Shown: one piece after another, positions 8,026 to 17,303 of the stretch | Layout of the letters: each line of letters opens with the position of its first letter | How positions within the stretch are numbered: the stretch's first letter is position 1 | Assembly (NCBI GenBank): GCA_026988315.1 | Contig: JALSLJ010000035.1 | Coordinates: forward strand, 1-61,551 | DNA from: Sulfurimonas sp. | GTDB taxonomy: Bacteria > Campylobacterota > Campylobacteria > Campylobacterales > Sulfurimonadaceae | DNA length: 61,551 nucleotides | Direction of reading: 5' to 3' | Notes under the pieces: generated by a model | The model's database searches: none | What the model was told of the DNA's origin: nothing | Seen by the model: only the letters and a program-made list of their open reading frames with translations | Made by a program: the position numbers and the translations under genes

Positions 8026-11000
8026 TGAAGAAGTCCAATAGTTTCATAGAGGCACTCTTAAATAGACCCTCTTTTATATTTTCATTTCTTACACTTTTTA
8101 TATTTTTAGGGATTGTTGGATATACAAAAATAAATCATAAACTATTTCCTGATTCAAACTACCCTCAAATCGCTATAGCAATTGTCCAGCCTGGTGCATC
8201 TGCTGAATCCATGGCGACCAATATTGCTGTGAGTGTTGAAGAGGAGTTTTACACACTAGATAAGGTAAGAAGAGTATTTTCTACAACTATTGATGAGGTA
8301 AGTGTGATAAATGTAGAGTTTGAATATGAAAAAGATATAGATGCTGCTTCAAATGATGTGAGTAGCTCTTTAGAGAAGATAAAAAGTAAACTTCCATCTT
8401 CTATACTTGCCCCGCAGATTATAAAAATCACTTCAGCAACTGCACCCATACTTACAATCGCAATATCACCTAAAAATGATGAGATTTCACTAGAAGATAT
8501 AAGAGAACTAGCAGACACTAAACTAAAAAAACAACTTATAAAGATGGATGGAGTTAGTAATGTTGATATCTTTGGTGGATATAAAAAAGAGATTCAAATT
8601 ATAGTTGACAAAGATAAACTTGAAGCATTACATCTTTCTATATCTCAAATCATAGCAGTTATATCTTCAAACAACAAAGATTTAGCAGCAGGATTTATAA
8701 CAAACGATAAGGGTCGTTATCTTTTAAAAGCATCTCTTAAAAGAGATAATATTCAAGCTTTAAAAGAGCTCTCAATCACACCAAGTGTAAGCCTTCAAGA
8801 TGTAGCAGATGTTACACTATCCTCTTATGAGAACTCTGCTGAGTATTTTGGAAATGGGAAAAAGTCCATAGCACTAGCCGTTCAAAGGGGTGATAGTGCA
8901 GATATTATCAAAACTATAGATAAAGTTGAAAAAGAGATTCAAACTCTTAGAGAGAGGTATAAAAACCTAAACTTTGAGATAAGCGATACACAAAAAGAGA
9001 CCATAGAACAAAGCACTACAAATATGTTTGAGTCACTTCGTGATGCGATTATCATGTCAACCATAGTTATATTTTTCTTTCTTGCTAGTTTTAGACAAGT
9101 TTTAGTTGTACTGATAACAATCCCCATAGTTTATGCAGCTACTATTGCTCTTATGTGGATAGTTGGAATTGAGTTTAATGTTGTAACATTAACTGCTGTT
9201 ATCTTAGCTCTCGGGTTATTACTAGATGATACCGTTGTTGTTATGGAAAATATTGAGAGGCATTACAGGGAACTCAATGATGATATACATAAAGCGGTGT
9301 TTACAGGTACAAAAGAGATAATGTTTGCTGATTTGTCTGGAACTATAACAACCATGATTGCTCTTGCTCCTATGCTTTTTGTGGGTGGTTATCCACAAAC
9401 AGTTTTTCAGCCTCTAGTTGGAACACTTTTACTAGCACTCGCTGCTTCGTATGTTATATCTATAACAGCGGTGCCACTTTTATCACTTCATATTTTAGCA
9501 ATAGATAATAAGTTTATAAATACAAGTGAGAAGTTTTTTCATAGTGCATTTGGTAGAGTTACAGATGGTGCACAGAGATTTTTTTCTGGTGCTGTAAAGA
9601 TGGCACTAGAGAGTAAAAAAATAGCCTTTATATATTTTGCCATTTTAATATTTTTGTTTTTAACAAGCGTAAAAGGTGTTATGCCTACGGTTGGTCAAGA
9701 GCTTATGCCCCCAATGGACACAGGGGGTGTGAAGGTTGCTGTTAGTGTTGATTCAAATCTTCCAATTGAGAGTTCTCAACTTGTAGTGGAGCAAATTGAT
9801 GAGATTTTGCGTAAACATGGAGAGATACTAAGAGTCTCAAGCTCCATAGGTTCAGAAGCTGGTGTTGTAAGCATTGGAAGTGGTAGCGGGATAGATAAAA
9901 TTGTAATAAATGCTACTTATATAGATAGATACCAAAGAGATGAGAGTATTTGGGAGATACAAAGAGAGCTTAGAAAAGAGATTGCAGAGATAGAAAATAT
10001 AAAACATTTTGAAGTTGTTGATTATGGTGCTACTGCACTTGCTAGTATCCGTGCCAATTTAGATGTTACACTTTATAGTGAGAACATAGAAGACCTAGTT
10101 ATTGCTGGAGATATGATAGAAAAAGCTATCTATAATACTCAAGGAATAGTCTCAGTTTCAAGAACATGGGATATGGATAAAGTGGTTTATGACTTAGAGA
10201 TAGATGAAGTTATGGCACTCTCATACGGGCTAACAAGCTCAGAGTTGATGTCTCAGGTACAAGTACTGCTTCATGGTGCTTTAATCTCTTCATATCCAAG
10301 AGAAAATAGTTCAGACTATATGGTGAGAGTTTGGGTGGATGAAGAGTATAGAGATTCAAAATCTACAATACTCTCAACTAAAATAACTACAAAAAAAGGT
10401 TTAGTTGAGTTGCAAAAGTTTGCAAAACTAAACAAAGTAGTAGAGCCTACAGTGATTACAAGAGAGGGGCTACAATACACTTTAAATGTTTATGGATTTA
10501 GAGAAAAAGCGGCGATTTCGCACATCATGGCATCCTTTGAAGAGGTTTCTAAAGATATAGTTCTCCCTCCTAGTGTTACAATGGAGCAAACAGGAGATAT
10601 AAAGCAGTTTAAGAGTTCAGCCGCAAGGATGATAGGTGCTATCGGCTTTGCAATAGTGCTCATCTTTTTTACACTTATCACCCTTTTTAATTCTGTTAAA
10701 ATTTCTATAATGATTTTATTATCTATCCCTTTAACTATCATAGGTGCTTCATGGATTATGCTAATTTTAAATTATCATACATCTATGCCAGCGATGATGG
10801 GTTTTATGCTTCTAAGTGGTGTCATAGTTAACAATGCCATACTTTTGATACATTTCGCTTTAGAAAAGATGCAAGAGGGATTAAAGAAAAGAGAAGCTAT
10901 GTTGGAGTCCATAAGGATAAGAACAAGACCAGTTCTTATGACAGCTTTTGCGGTAACAGCAGGTATGTTGCCAGTTGCCCTCGGTAGTGCTATAGGCTTA

Positions 11001-11126
11001 GAGAGACTTGCCCCACTTGGAGCTGTTGCTATTGGTGGACTTATGATAGGAACATTTTTAACACTTTTGTTTATCCCGTTAGTATTTATATGGACCATTA
11101 ACGATAAAGATAAAGACTTGTTGTAA
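8025..11126 (+). CDS. RND-family efflux permease
   Basis: A 1033-residue inner-membrane pump of typical RND length with twelve predicted membrane segments in two halves. The fourth segment holds the paired acidic residues of the proton relay (LGLLLDDTVVVMENIERH, near residue 395). It belongs to the AcrB/MexF-like hydrophobe/amphiphile exporters; the substrate cannot be deduced. It is the last gene of the efflux operon controlled, presumably, by the upstream TetR protein. Confidence 0.92.
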   Translation: MKKSNSFIEALLNRPSFIFSFLTLFIFLGIVGYTKINHKLFPDSNYPQIAIAIVQPGASAESMATNIAVSVEEEFYTLDKVRRVFSTTIDEVSVINVEFEYEKDIDAASNDVSSSLEKIKSKLPSSILAPQIIKITSATAPILTIAISPKNDEISLEDIRELADTKLKKQLIKMDGVSNVDIFGGYKKEIQIIVDKDKLEALHLSISQIIAVISSNNKDLAAGFITNDKGRYLLKASLKRDNIQALKELSITPSVSLQDVADVTLSSYENSAEYFGNGKKSIALAVQRGDSADIIKTIDKVEKEIQTLRERYKNLNFEISDTQKETIEQSTTNMFESLRDAIIMSTIVIFFFLASFRQVLVVLITIPIVYAATIALMWIVGIEFNVVTLTAVILALGLLLDDTVVVMENIERHYRELNDDIHKAVFTGTKEIMFADLSGTITTMIALAPMLFVGGYPQTVFQPLVGTLLLALAASYVISITAVPLLSLHILAIDNKFINTSEKFFHSAFGRVTDGAQRFFSGAVKMALESKKIAFIYFAILIFLFLTSVKGVMPTVGQELMPPMDTGGVKVAVSVDSNLPIESSQLVVEQIDEILRKHGEILRVSSSIGSEAGVVSIGSGSGIDKIVINATYIDRYQRDESIWEIQRELRKEIAEIENIKHFEVVDYGATALASIRANLDVTLYSENIEDLVIAGDMIEKAIYNTQGIVSVSRTWDMDKVVYDLEIDEVMALSYGLTSSELMSQVQVLLHGALISSYPRENSSDYMVRVWVDEEYRDSKSTILSTKITTKKGLVELQKFAKLNKVVEPTVITREGLQYTLNVYGFREKAAISHIMASFEEVSKDIVLPPSVTMEQTGDIKQFKSSAARMIGAIGFAIVLIFFTLITLFNSVKISIMILLSIPLTIIGASWIMLILNYHTSMPAMMGFMLLSGVIVNNAILLIHFALEKMQEGLKKREAMLESIRIRTRPVLMTAFAVTAGMLPVALGSAIGLERLAPLGAVAIGGLMIGTFLTLLFIPLVFIWTINDKDKDLL

Positions 11127-11148
11127 TTTTGTTGATTTTATTATTTTA

Positions 11149-11181
11149 AGAATTTTATTATGTTAATTAAAATAAAATTCT
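11149..11181. other. Perfect 11-bp inverted repeat between efflux operon and next gene
   Basis: AGAATTTTATT (11149-11159) pairs exactly with AATAAAATTCT (11171-11181) across an 11-base loop. It sits just after the efflux permease gene and ends 20 bases before the next start codon. No U-run follows on the + strand, so it is not a classical terminator. It may still mark the operon end or protect mRNA. Confidence 0.4.
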
Positions 11182-11200
11182 AAAAAAAAATAGGCGAAAT

Positions 11201-12109
11201 ATGAAGATTTGTAGAAAAAGAGTTGTTTTTTTATTTTTAGTGAGCGTTCTTTTAAGCTCTAGTGTTTTTGCAGGAACTACTTTTATGGCTTCAGGGAGTG
11301 CAAAACAGTATGAAATAACAACTACTCAAAAGGCAACAGGTGGTGATATTTCACTTTTTGATTATCAGTATTTAGTAAGAATGGAGTCAAAATATTTTGG
11401 TTCACTAAAATACTCCAAAACATTTGCTGAGTATGATAATAAAAATTTTAATGAAGTTGATTATAAATCAAGTGTGTTGATGTACTATACTGATCCTATG
11501 GCAATTATGATTTTACCTAGCTACAATTTGAAAAAGTTTGATGAGCCAAATAGAAAGTATAAAGAACAAACTGTTTCTATCTGGCTTGGATTGTTTTCAT
11601 ACTCTCAAAGAGAAGATGAAAATAGCTCTTCAATAATAAAATCAAAAAGATATGGGCTTACAACCTCTAAGTTTGCTGAAGAGTATAGACACCTTATAAG
11701 CTATGGCTTTCGAAATGCAGATGATATATCAGAAGGTCTTTTAGCCGATAGAGTAGTTCAGCTTGAAAATAATTTATGTTCCTCAGCATTTTGGTATTCA
11801 GGTGGATACCAATACTGTTCGTTTGATGATTTTAATATGTATGCGTATTATGGACTTTCTTACGATTATTATGCAATAGATGTAGAGCATGATATCTATG
11901 GTGAAGGGAGAGGAACAGGCTTTATGTATGGTGCCAATGCCTTGCTTGAACTTTCATATAACCCTTTTGAAAACAATTCTATAGTTTTTGGGATAGATTA
12001 TTCATATTTTGTGGGTACTGAGACTATTGATTTTGAAACAGTTGAGTTTCAGGATGATGTATCCCGTAAAAATTTTGCAACATCCTTTAAATATGTAGGT
12101 AGATTTTAA
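11201..12109 (+). CDS. Secreted, probably outer-membrane beta-barrel protein, unknown
   Basis: A 302-residue protein with a clear signal peptide (VVFLFLVSVLLSSSVFAG) cleaved near residue 25. The mature part is rich in Tyr, Ser and aromatic residues with alternating polar and hydrophobic stretches, and it ends in phenylalanine (KYVGRF). These are features of outer-membrane beta-barrels. I do not recognise a family. It is a single gene between the efflux operon and a convergent acetyltransferase gene. Confidence 0.6.
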   Translation: MKICRKRVVFLFLVSVLLSSSVFAGTTFMASGSAKQYEITTTQKATGGDISLFDYQYLVRMESKYFGSLKYSKTFAEYDNKNFNEVDYKSSVLMYYTDPMAIMILPSYNLKKFDEPNRKYKEQTVSIWLGLFSYSQREDENSSSIIKSKRYGLTTSKFAEEYRHLISYGFRNADDISEGLLADRVVQLENNLCSSAFWYSGGYQYCSFDDFNMYAYYGLSYDYYAIDVEHDIYGEGRGTGFMYGANALLELSYNPFENNSIVFGIDYSYFVGTETIDFETVEFQDDVSRKNFATSFKYVGRF

Positions 12110-12120
12110 TCGGATAAATA

Positions 12121-12537
12121 TTATATTGTTTTAACAAAGAGGTAACTTTTTTTTAAAAAACCATTTTTTTCATAAAATTTATGAGCTTCTTCTCTAGCAA
12201 ATCCTGAGGAGAGGACAATACTTTGACACATCCCCATTTTTGAGTAATCTATCAAATATTCCAACATCATCTCCCCATATTTTTTACCTCTGTATTTTTC
12301 ATCAGTTACAAAGTCAAAAACATACAGATGTCTTTTGTGGTAAAGATTTGTTTGAATCGCAACACCAGCATAAGTGATAAGTTTTTCTTTGTCAAAAATA
12401 CCTAGCATTTTATACTCCATATGTCGCATATCATATATGAGGTCTTCAAAATCTTTATAGCTTAGTTCAGTACGAAGCTGAGATACAAGCTCATAAGCTG
12501 TGTATAGTTCTTTTAAATCAAGTTCTCTTATCTGCAT
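12121..12537 (-). CDS. GNAT-family N-acetyltransferase
   Basis: A 138-residue single-domain acetyltransferase. The acetyl-CoA-binding motif KYRGKKYGEMMLEYLID lies near residues 78-94, and FYEKNGF near the C-terminus is typical of the fold. The substrate is unknown. It converges with the outer-membrane-like gene; the two stops are only about 11 bases apart, with no hairpin between them. Confidence 0.85.
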   Translation of the reverse strand: MQIRELDLKELYTAYELVSQLRTELSYKDFEDLIYDMRHMEYKMLGIFDKEKLITYAGVAIQTNLYHKRHLYVFDFVTDEKYRGKKYGEMMLEYLIDYSKMGMCQSIVLSSGFAREEAHKFYEKNGFLKKSYLFVKTI

Positions 12538-12672
12538 ATTTTATCTATCCATTAATCAATCTTTTGTATGCATTATAGCAAATTAGAGATGCCCAACAAG
12601 TGTTAATATAAGATAAAGTAATTAACAACTACAATACCCTTAGATATAATTTATAGAGCAGGAGTTATTTGA

Positions 12673-13953
12673 ATGAAAAACAGTATAACAATGATAGATA
12701 ATAGAACAAATGAAAGTTATGAGTTTAATATTATAAATGCTACAAAGGGACCAAGTGTAGTTGATATATCTACTTTTTATAAAGAAACAGGAATGTTCAC
12801 ATATGATCCTGGTTTTACATCTACAGCTAGTTGTAAATCTGATATAACATTTATAGATGGTGATAAGGGTAAGCTTACTTATAGAGGAGTTGAGATTAGT
12901 GAACTTGCCTCAAAACATAGCTATATGGAGGTTTGTTATCTACTTTTAAACTCTAAATTTCCAAGTAAAGAGGAGTCAGAAGATTTAGATTTGGAACTAA
13001 GACATAGAGGTTTTTTACATGAGGGATTGATGAATCTTTTTCGTGCTTTTCCATCAAATGCACACCCAATGGCAACCCTCTCTTCTGCTACATCTGCACT
13101 TTCATCGTTTTACTATGATCATTTAGATATAGAACATGAAGAGGAGTATCAGGAGATGGCTAGAAGAATCATCGCTAAAATCCCCACAATCGCAGCATTT
13201 GCCTACAGACATTCTATTGGTGCACCGTTCATCCAGCCTGATATAGACAGAGGGTTTACAGAGAACTTTTTGTATATGCTTCGTGCGTACCCAGGTGGAA
13301 AGATGCATAGAAATGCAAACGGTGAAGACCACATCAGAGAGATAGAGGTAAAAGCACTTGATACTATCTTTACTCTTCATGCAGACCATGAGCAAAATGC
13401 TTCAACTACAACAGTTAGAAATGTAGCCTCAACAGGAGCACATCCATATGTGGCTATAAGTGCAGGAATATCTGCACTTTGGGGAAGAGCACACGGTGGA
13501 GCAAATGAGTCTGTAATCAACCAGCTTAAAATGATAGGAAGCGTTGATAATGTAGATGCTTTTATAGCTAGAGCAAAAGACCCTGATGATGATTTTAGAC
13601 TTATGGGTTTTGGTCACCGTGTTTATAAAAATTTTGATCCTCGTGCAAAAGCTCTCAAAGGACTTCAAGACCAACTCAAAGATGAACTGCATCTTGATTC
13701 AGGACTGATGCAAATAGCGAGTAGGATTGAAGAGATAGCATTAAATGATGAGTACTTTATAAAAAGAAAACTGTATCCAAATATAGACTTTTACTCGGGT
13801 GTAATTTTAACAGCCCTCAAAATTCCAACATCCATGTTCACACCAATTTTTGTAATAGGAAGAACAGTAGGATGGATAACTCAGTGGATAGAACTCAAAA
13901 AAGACCATAAAGCAAAAATAGCCAGACCTAGACAGCTCTACTTAGGGAAGTAG
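12673..13953 (+). CDS. gltA: Citrate synthase
   Basis: At 426 residues it has the length of the hexameric bacterial type (E. coli GltA-like). It carries the active-site signature GFGHRVYKNFDPRAK near residue 313, with the catalytic His in HADHEQNAS near 240 and Asp in YPNIDFYSG near 375. It condenses oxaloacetate and acetyl-CoA to citrate in the cytoplasm. It is monocistronic, with GGAG upstream of the ATG. Confidence 0.96.
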   Translation: MKNSITMIDNRTNESYEFNIINATKGPSVVDISTFYKETGMFTYDPGFTSTASCKSDITFIDGDKGKLTYRGVEISELASKHSYMEVCYLLLNSKFPSKEESEDLDLELRHRGFLHEGLMNLFRAFPSNAHPMATLSSATSALSSFYYDHLDIEHEEEYQEMARRIIAKIPTIAAFAYRHSIGAPFIQPDIDRGFTENFLYMLRAYPGGKMHRNANGEDHIREIEVKALDTIFTLHADHEQNASTTTVRNVASTGAHPYVAISAGISALWGRAHGGANESVINQLKMIGSVDNVDAFIARAKDPDDDFRLMGFGHRVYKNFDPRAKALKGLQDQLKDELHLDSGLMQIASRIEEIALNDEYFIKRKLYPNIDFYSGVILTALKIPTSMFTPIFVIGRTVGWITQWIELKKDHKAKIARPRQLYLGK

Positions 13954-14061
13954 AGCAAAAATGAGAAATCATATTATATTTCTGTAAGTTTTATAAAAGT
14001 TTAGAAGTAGTATGTTTATGCAAGTATCAGACTTAATTAAAATACGGGGTTTGAAAATTCA

Positions 14062-14339
14062 TTTTATTCAACTTCAAACTCTTATTCAATCCTTGATGCA
14101 AACTAATCATATTTTTCATAACACTCATCAAGCTTTTGCGCGAAGTGTTTCTCTGTAGTTTGAGTCAGCCTTGAAACTATTTTCTTTAGATCTTTACTCG
14201 CTTGTAATTTTGGTTTCAATGTTAAATATCGCTGTACTATCCTTTTCCGATGGAAGTGACATATTTCAAGGAAAGTTTGTTACACAACCACTATTGGCTA
14301 CTTTTGCATTGGAACATCTTTAAATATATCTGAGTCAAT
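14062..14339 (-). pseudogene. Decayed IS256-type (zinc-binding variant) transposase, middle portion
   Basis: The 567-base gap between citrate synthase and the ABC-F gene holds no intact gene. On the minus strand it encodes DSDIFKDVPMQ, then CHFHRKRIVQRYLTLKPK, then RLTQTTEKHFAQKLDECYEKYD, interrupted by several stop codons. This matches the catalytic middle of the same transposase family as the remnant at 1-613: KLDECYEKYD here corresponds to KLNEWYKKHKD there. The copies are both dead and retain different parts. The rest of the gap shows nothing recognisable apart from the promoter and leader near its right end. Confidence 0.65.
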
Positions 14340-14457
14340 TAAAGCAGTTTTAGTGTTTTTTATAATTCATTATAAAAATACCTTATCACCTTATGTAAGA
14401 TGTGTTAGAGCAGGGCAGTAAAAATTAAAGATAATCAACTTTTAAACAACTCTTAGC

Positions 14458-14504
14458 TATAATCGCGAAAAATATAATAGGCACTTAATTCCCCTTGGTG
14501 TCTA
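14458..14504 (+). promoter_or_regulatory. Promoter -10 and leader hairpin of the ABC-F gene
   Basis: TATAAT at 14458-14463 is a consensus -10 box; a second TATAAT lies at 14473. Between it and the ATG at 14521, TAGGCAC (14478-14484) can pair with GTGTCTA (14498-14504), with one G-U pair. A short structured leader is present, but any regulatory role is inference. Confidence 0.35.
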
Positions 14505-14520
14505 AACGAGAGAAATAATC

Positions 14521-16128
14521 ATGGTAAGTGTAAATAATTTAATAATGCGTTTTGGAAATAGAGTTCTATTTCAAGATATCAACCTTAAACTTGATCGTCA
14601 TAAAAGATACGGACTAATTGGTGCAAATGGTGCTGGAAAAACAACATTTTTAAAAATTCTTTCTGGTCAAATAGATGAGTACGAAGGTGATATCAATATT
14701 GAGAATGGATTAAAGGTTGGAGTACTTGGGCAAAATCAATTTGCTTTTGAAGACTTTACAATTATGGATGCTGTTCTTTATGGTAACAAAAGACTTTATG
14801 ATGCTATCAAAGAGAAAGAGGAACTATATGCTACTGGTGACTTTGAAGATGATGCTGTAAATAATCGTCTTGCCGATTTAGAAGTTATCTGCGTTGAAGA
14901 GGATCCAACCTATGAGTATGATGTAAACATTGCTAAAATCTTAGAAAATGTTGGCATCCCTGCAGATCAACACCAGAATCTTATGAGCACACTGGACTCT
15001 GCTGATAAGTTTAAGGTTTTACTTGCACAGGTTTTGTATCCTAAACCTGATGTATTATTCCTTGATGAGCCTACGAATAATCTTGATATTGAAACTATTA
15101 GTTGGCTAGAACATGAACTAAAGCGCCATGATGGTACACTTGTTGTTATCTCTCACGATAGACACTTTTTAAATGCAGTAGTGACAAATATTTTAGATGT
15201 GGATTACCAGAAGATTCGAGAGTTTACTGGAACCTATGATGATTGGTACATTGCTGCAAATGTTATCGCAAAACAAAATGAACTTGATAATGCAAAAAAA
15301 GAGAAAGAAAAAGAGCAACTAGAAGCTTTCGTTCGCCGTTTCTCTGCAAATGCTTCAAAAGCCAAACAAGCAACCTCGAGACAAAAACAACTTGACAAAT
15401 TAGTTATAGAAGATATAAAACCATCTTCTCGCCGTGACCCAAGTATAGTTTTTAAAGCTAAAAGAGTGATGGGTGATGAAGCGCTTAACATTGTTGGAGT
15501 AAACCATACATATGATGATGGCAATGAAGTTTTAAAAGATATTAACTTAAAATTTGATCCAGATGAAAAAGTTGCACTCATTGGGCCAAATGGTGCGGGT
15601 AAAACAACTTTACTCAAAATAATTATGGAAGAGTTAAAGCCTAGTAGTGGTGAAGTTCACTGGGGTGCTACGATTGAGAGCTCATACTTTCCACAAGATA
15701 CAGCAGATACTATTAGTGGAGATGGAACTCTTTATGATTGGTTAAGAGCCTTTGACCCTAAGCGTGAAATTGCTGAGATTAGAAACTGTCTTGGTCGTAT
15801 GCTTTTTAATGGTGAACAGCAAGAAAAATCAGTTGAGAGTATATCTGGTGGTGAAAAACATAGAATGATGTTAAGTAAAATGATGCTTGAGGGTGGAAAT
15901 TTTTTAGTTCTCGATGAGCCTTCAAATCACCTTGACCTTGAGGCTATCGTTGCGCTTGGTGAAGCACTTTTACAGTTTAAAGGAAATGTGATTTGTGTAT
16001 CTCATGACCGTGAGTTACTTGACGCTTTTGCTTCTCGTATCATAGAGATTCATGCTGATGGGAGTATTACAGATTTCAAAGGAACTTATGAAGAGTACGC
16101 TGAGAGAAAAGAAAATGGCAAAGTATAA
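14521..16128 (+). CDS. ABC-F family ATPase (YbiT-like)
   Basis: A 535-residue soluble protein with two ABC ATPase domains and no membrane segments. Walker A motifs are GANGAGKTT near residue 37 and GPNGAGKTT near 358; ABC signatures and FLDEPTNNLD / VLDEPSNHLD Walker B motifs are intact in both halves. A charged linker near 260-300 separates the domains, as in ABC-F proteins that act on the ribosome. The length fits the YbiT group. Its end overlaps the start of the next gene by 14 bases. Confidence 0.9.
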   Translation: MVSVNNLIMRFGNRVLFQDINLKLDRHKRYGLIGANGAGKTTFLKILSGQIDEYEGDINIENGLKVGVLGQNQFAFEDFTIMDAVLYGNKRLYDAIKEKEELYATGDFEDDAVNNRLADLEVICVEEDPTYEYDVNIAKILENVGIPADQHQNLMSTLDSADKFKVLLAQVLYPKPDVLFLDEPTNNLDIETISWLEHELKRHDGTLVVISHDRHFLNAVVTNILDVDYQKIREFTGTYDDWYIAANVIAKQNELDNAKKEKEKEQLEAFVRRFSANASKAKQATSRQKQLDKLVIEDIKPSSRRDPSIVFKAKRVMGDEALNIVGVNHTYDDGNEVLKDINLKFDPDEKVALIGPNGAGKTTLLKIIMEELKPSSGEVHWGATIESSYFPQDTADTISGDGTLYDWLRAFDPKREIAEIRNCLGRMLFNGEQQEKSVESISGGEKHRMMLSKMMLEGGNFLVLDEPSNHLDLEAIVALGEALLQFKGNVICVSHDRELLDAFASRIIEIHADGSITDFKGTYEEYAERKENGKV

Positions 16129-16951
16129 ACATTTTTTAGGTTTAGGTATTGCTGGAAATTTTGCACTTCACCTAGCACAAGCGGGTGAGCTTGAAGAGTT
16201 TAAAGATATCATTACAGCAGATGAAGCAGCTCCAAAAGGGATGTTTCCTTTTTATCTACCTAAGCCAGTAAGTGGTGCTAAAGAAATTTTAGGTATGTTT
16301 CCATTATCAAGTTCTGCTATAAAACTTCCAGATGCGGATGTAAATGTTCAAGCAGAACCAGAAGTTGGACTTGTATGTAAAATACAATATAAAGATAAGA
16401 AAATAGTTAAAATCATTCCAACTCACTTTGGTGCTTATAATGACTGCTCTATCCGTGTAGCAGGTGCGAGTAAAATTAGTGACAAGAAAAACTGGGGTGC
16501 TGATTCCAAAGGGATAAGTGACAATTTAATCTCCATAGATAAGTTTGAAGATGGCGGAGTTATGGATAATTACTCAATATGTAGTTTTTTACGTCGTGAT
16601 GACGAAGTTCGTGCTTATGGTGAAGATGTTGAACTAAATGGTTATAGTTATTTTTATGAGAAACTAGAAGCATGGATGGTCAACCAAATCAACACACAAG
16701 AGGATTTTGGTCCACTTGAGCCACTAAGTGAATATATTGCTGAGTGTGAGTACCCTACTGAAGCTGTTATCAGCATCGGTGCTACAAGATACACGCCATA
16801 TGGTGAGACTACATTTTTAAAGAGCGGTGATGAAGTTATTATTGTTGTTTATAATGCAAAAAATATCTCTGCACAAGATGTTGTTAAAAGTGTAGAAAAT
16901 AAATCTTATGATAACTCAAACATGAGTGTCCTAGCACAAAAAGTTCTCTAA
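16115..16951 (+). CDS. DUF5718-like protein, function unknown
   Basis: About 278 residues beginning MAKYKHFLGLGIAGNFALHL. Recognisable blocks are DEAAPKGMFPFYLP, NVQAEPEVGLVCKIQY and HFGAYNDCSIR, which I associate with the DUF5718 family, distantly like fumarylacetoacetate-hydrolase-fold proteins. The ATG at 16115 is chosen over an upstream start at 16052 because family similarity begins there; it overlaps the ABC-F stop. No reaction can be assigned. Confidence 0.6.
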   Translation: MAKYKHFLGLGIAGNFALHLAQAGELEEFKDIITADEAAPKGMFPFYLPKPVSGAKEILGMFPLSSSAIKLPDADVNVQAEPEVGLVCKIQYKDKKIVKIIPTHFGAYNDCSIRVAGASKISDKKNWGADSKGISDNLISIDKFEDGGVMDNYSICSFLRRDDEVRAYGEDVELNGYSYFYEKLEAWMVNQINTQEDFGPLEPLSEYIAECEYPTEAVISIGATRYTPYGETTFLKSGDEVIIVVYNAKNISAQDVVKSVENKSYDNSNMSVLAQKVL

Positions 16952-16958
16952 TCAAATT

Positions 16959-17303
16959 ATGAGTAGAGGCAAAAAGCTAGATATATTTATCGGTGCAGAT
17001 ATTGAAGATAGTTGGGCAGAGATTCAAGCCCCTAGAAAATCTACAATCTCAAACGAAATTTTAGAACCTTCTAAACATTTTCTTATGTTTAAAAAAGAGA
17101 AACGCCGTGGGAAAACTGTAACCTTAGTCGGCGAATTTAAATTACCTAAAAATGACGCAACAGCAACACTCAAAACTTTGAAAAAAAAGCTTGGATGTGG
17201 TGGCAGTTACAAAGATAACTGGATGGAGTTTCAAGGTGAACTAAAAGATAAGCTTCGTGCACTTTTAATACAAGAGGGTTTTAGATTTAAACATAAGCAC
17301 TAA
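16959..17303 (+). CDS. SUI1/eIF1-family translation factor-like protein (YciH-type)
   Basis: A 114-residue protein whose C-terminal half carries the SUI1 fold pattern: KTVTLVGEF, then LKKKLGCGGSYKDNWMEFQG near residues 75-95, and a basic tail. Bacterial members resemble eIF1 and bind the small ribosomal subunit. It follows the DUF5718-like gene by 7 bases and the ABC-F gene further upstream, so the three probably form one unit with a translation theme. Its stop overlaps the stop of the convergent diguanylate cyclase gene. Confidence 0.8.
   Translation: MSRGKKLDIFIGADIEDSWAEIQAPRKSTISNEILEPSKHFLMFKKEKRRGKTVTLVGEFKLPKNDATATLKTLKKKLGCGGSYKDNWMEFQGELKDKLRALLIQEGFRFKHKH

Noticed and set aside
13954-14520. 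Possible RNA gene in the gap after citrate synthase
   Set aside because: No tRNA cloverleaf or other known RNA fold was found; the gap is explained by a decayed transposase and the next gene's promoter.
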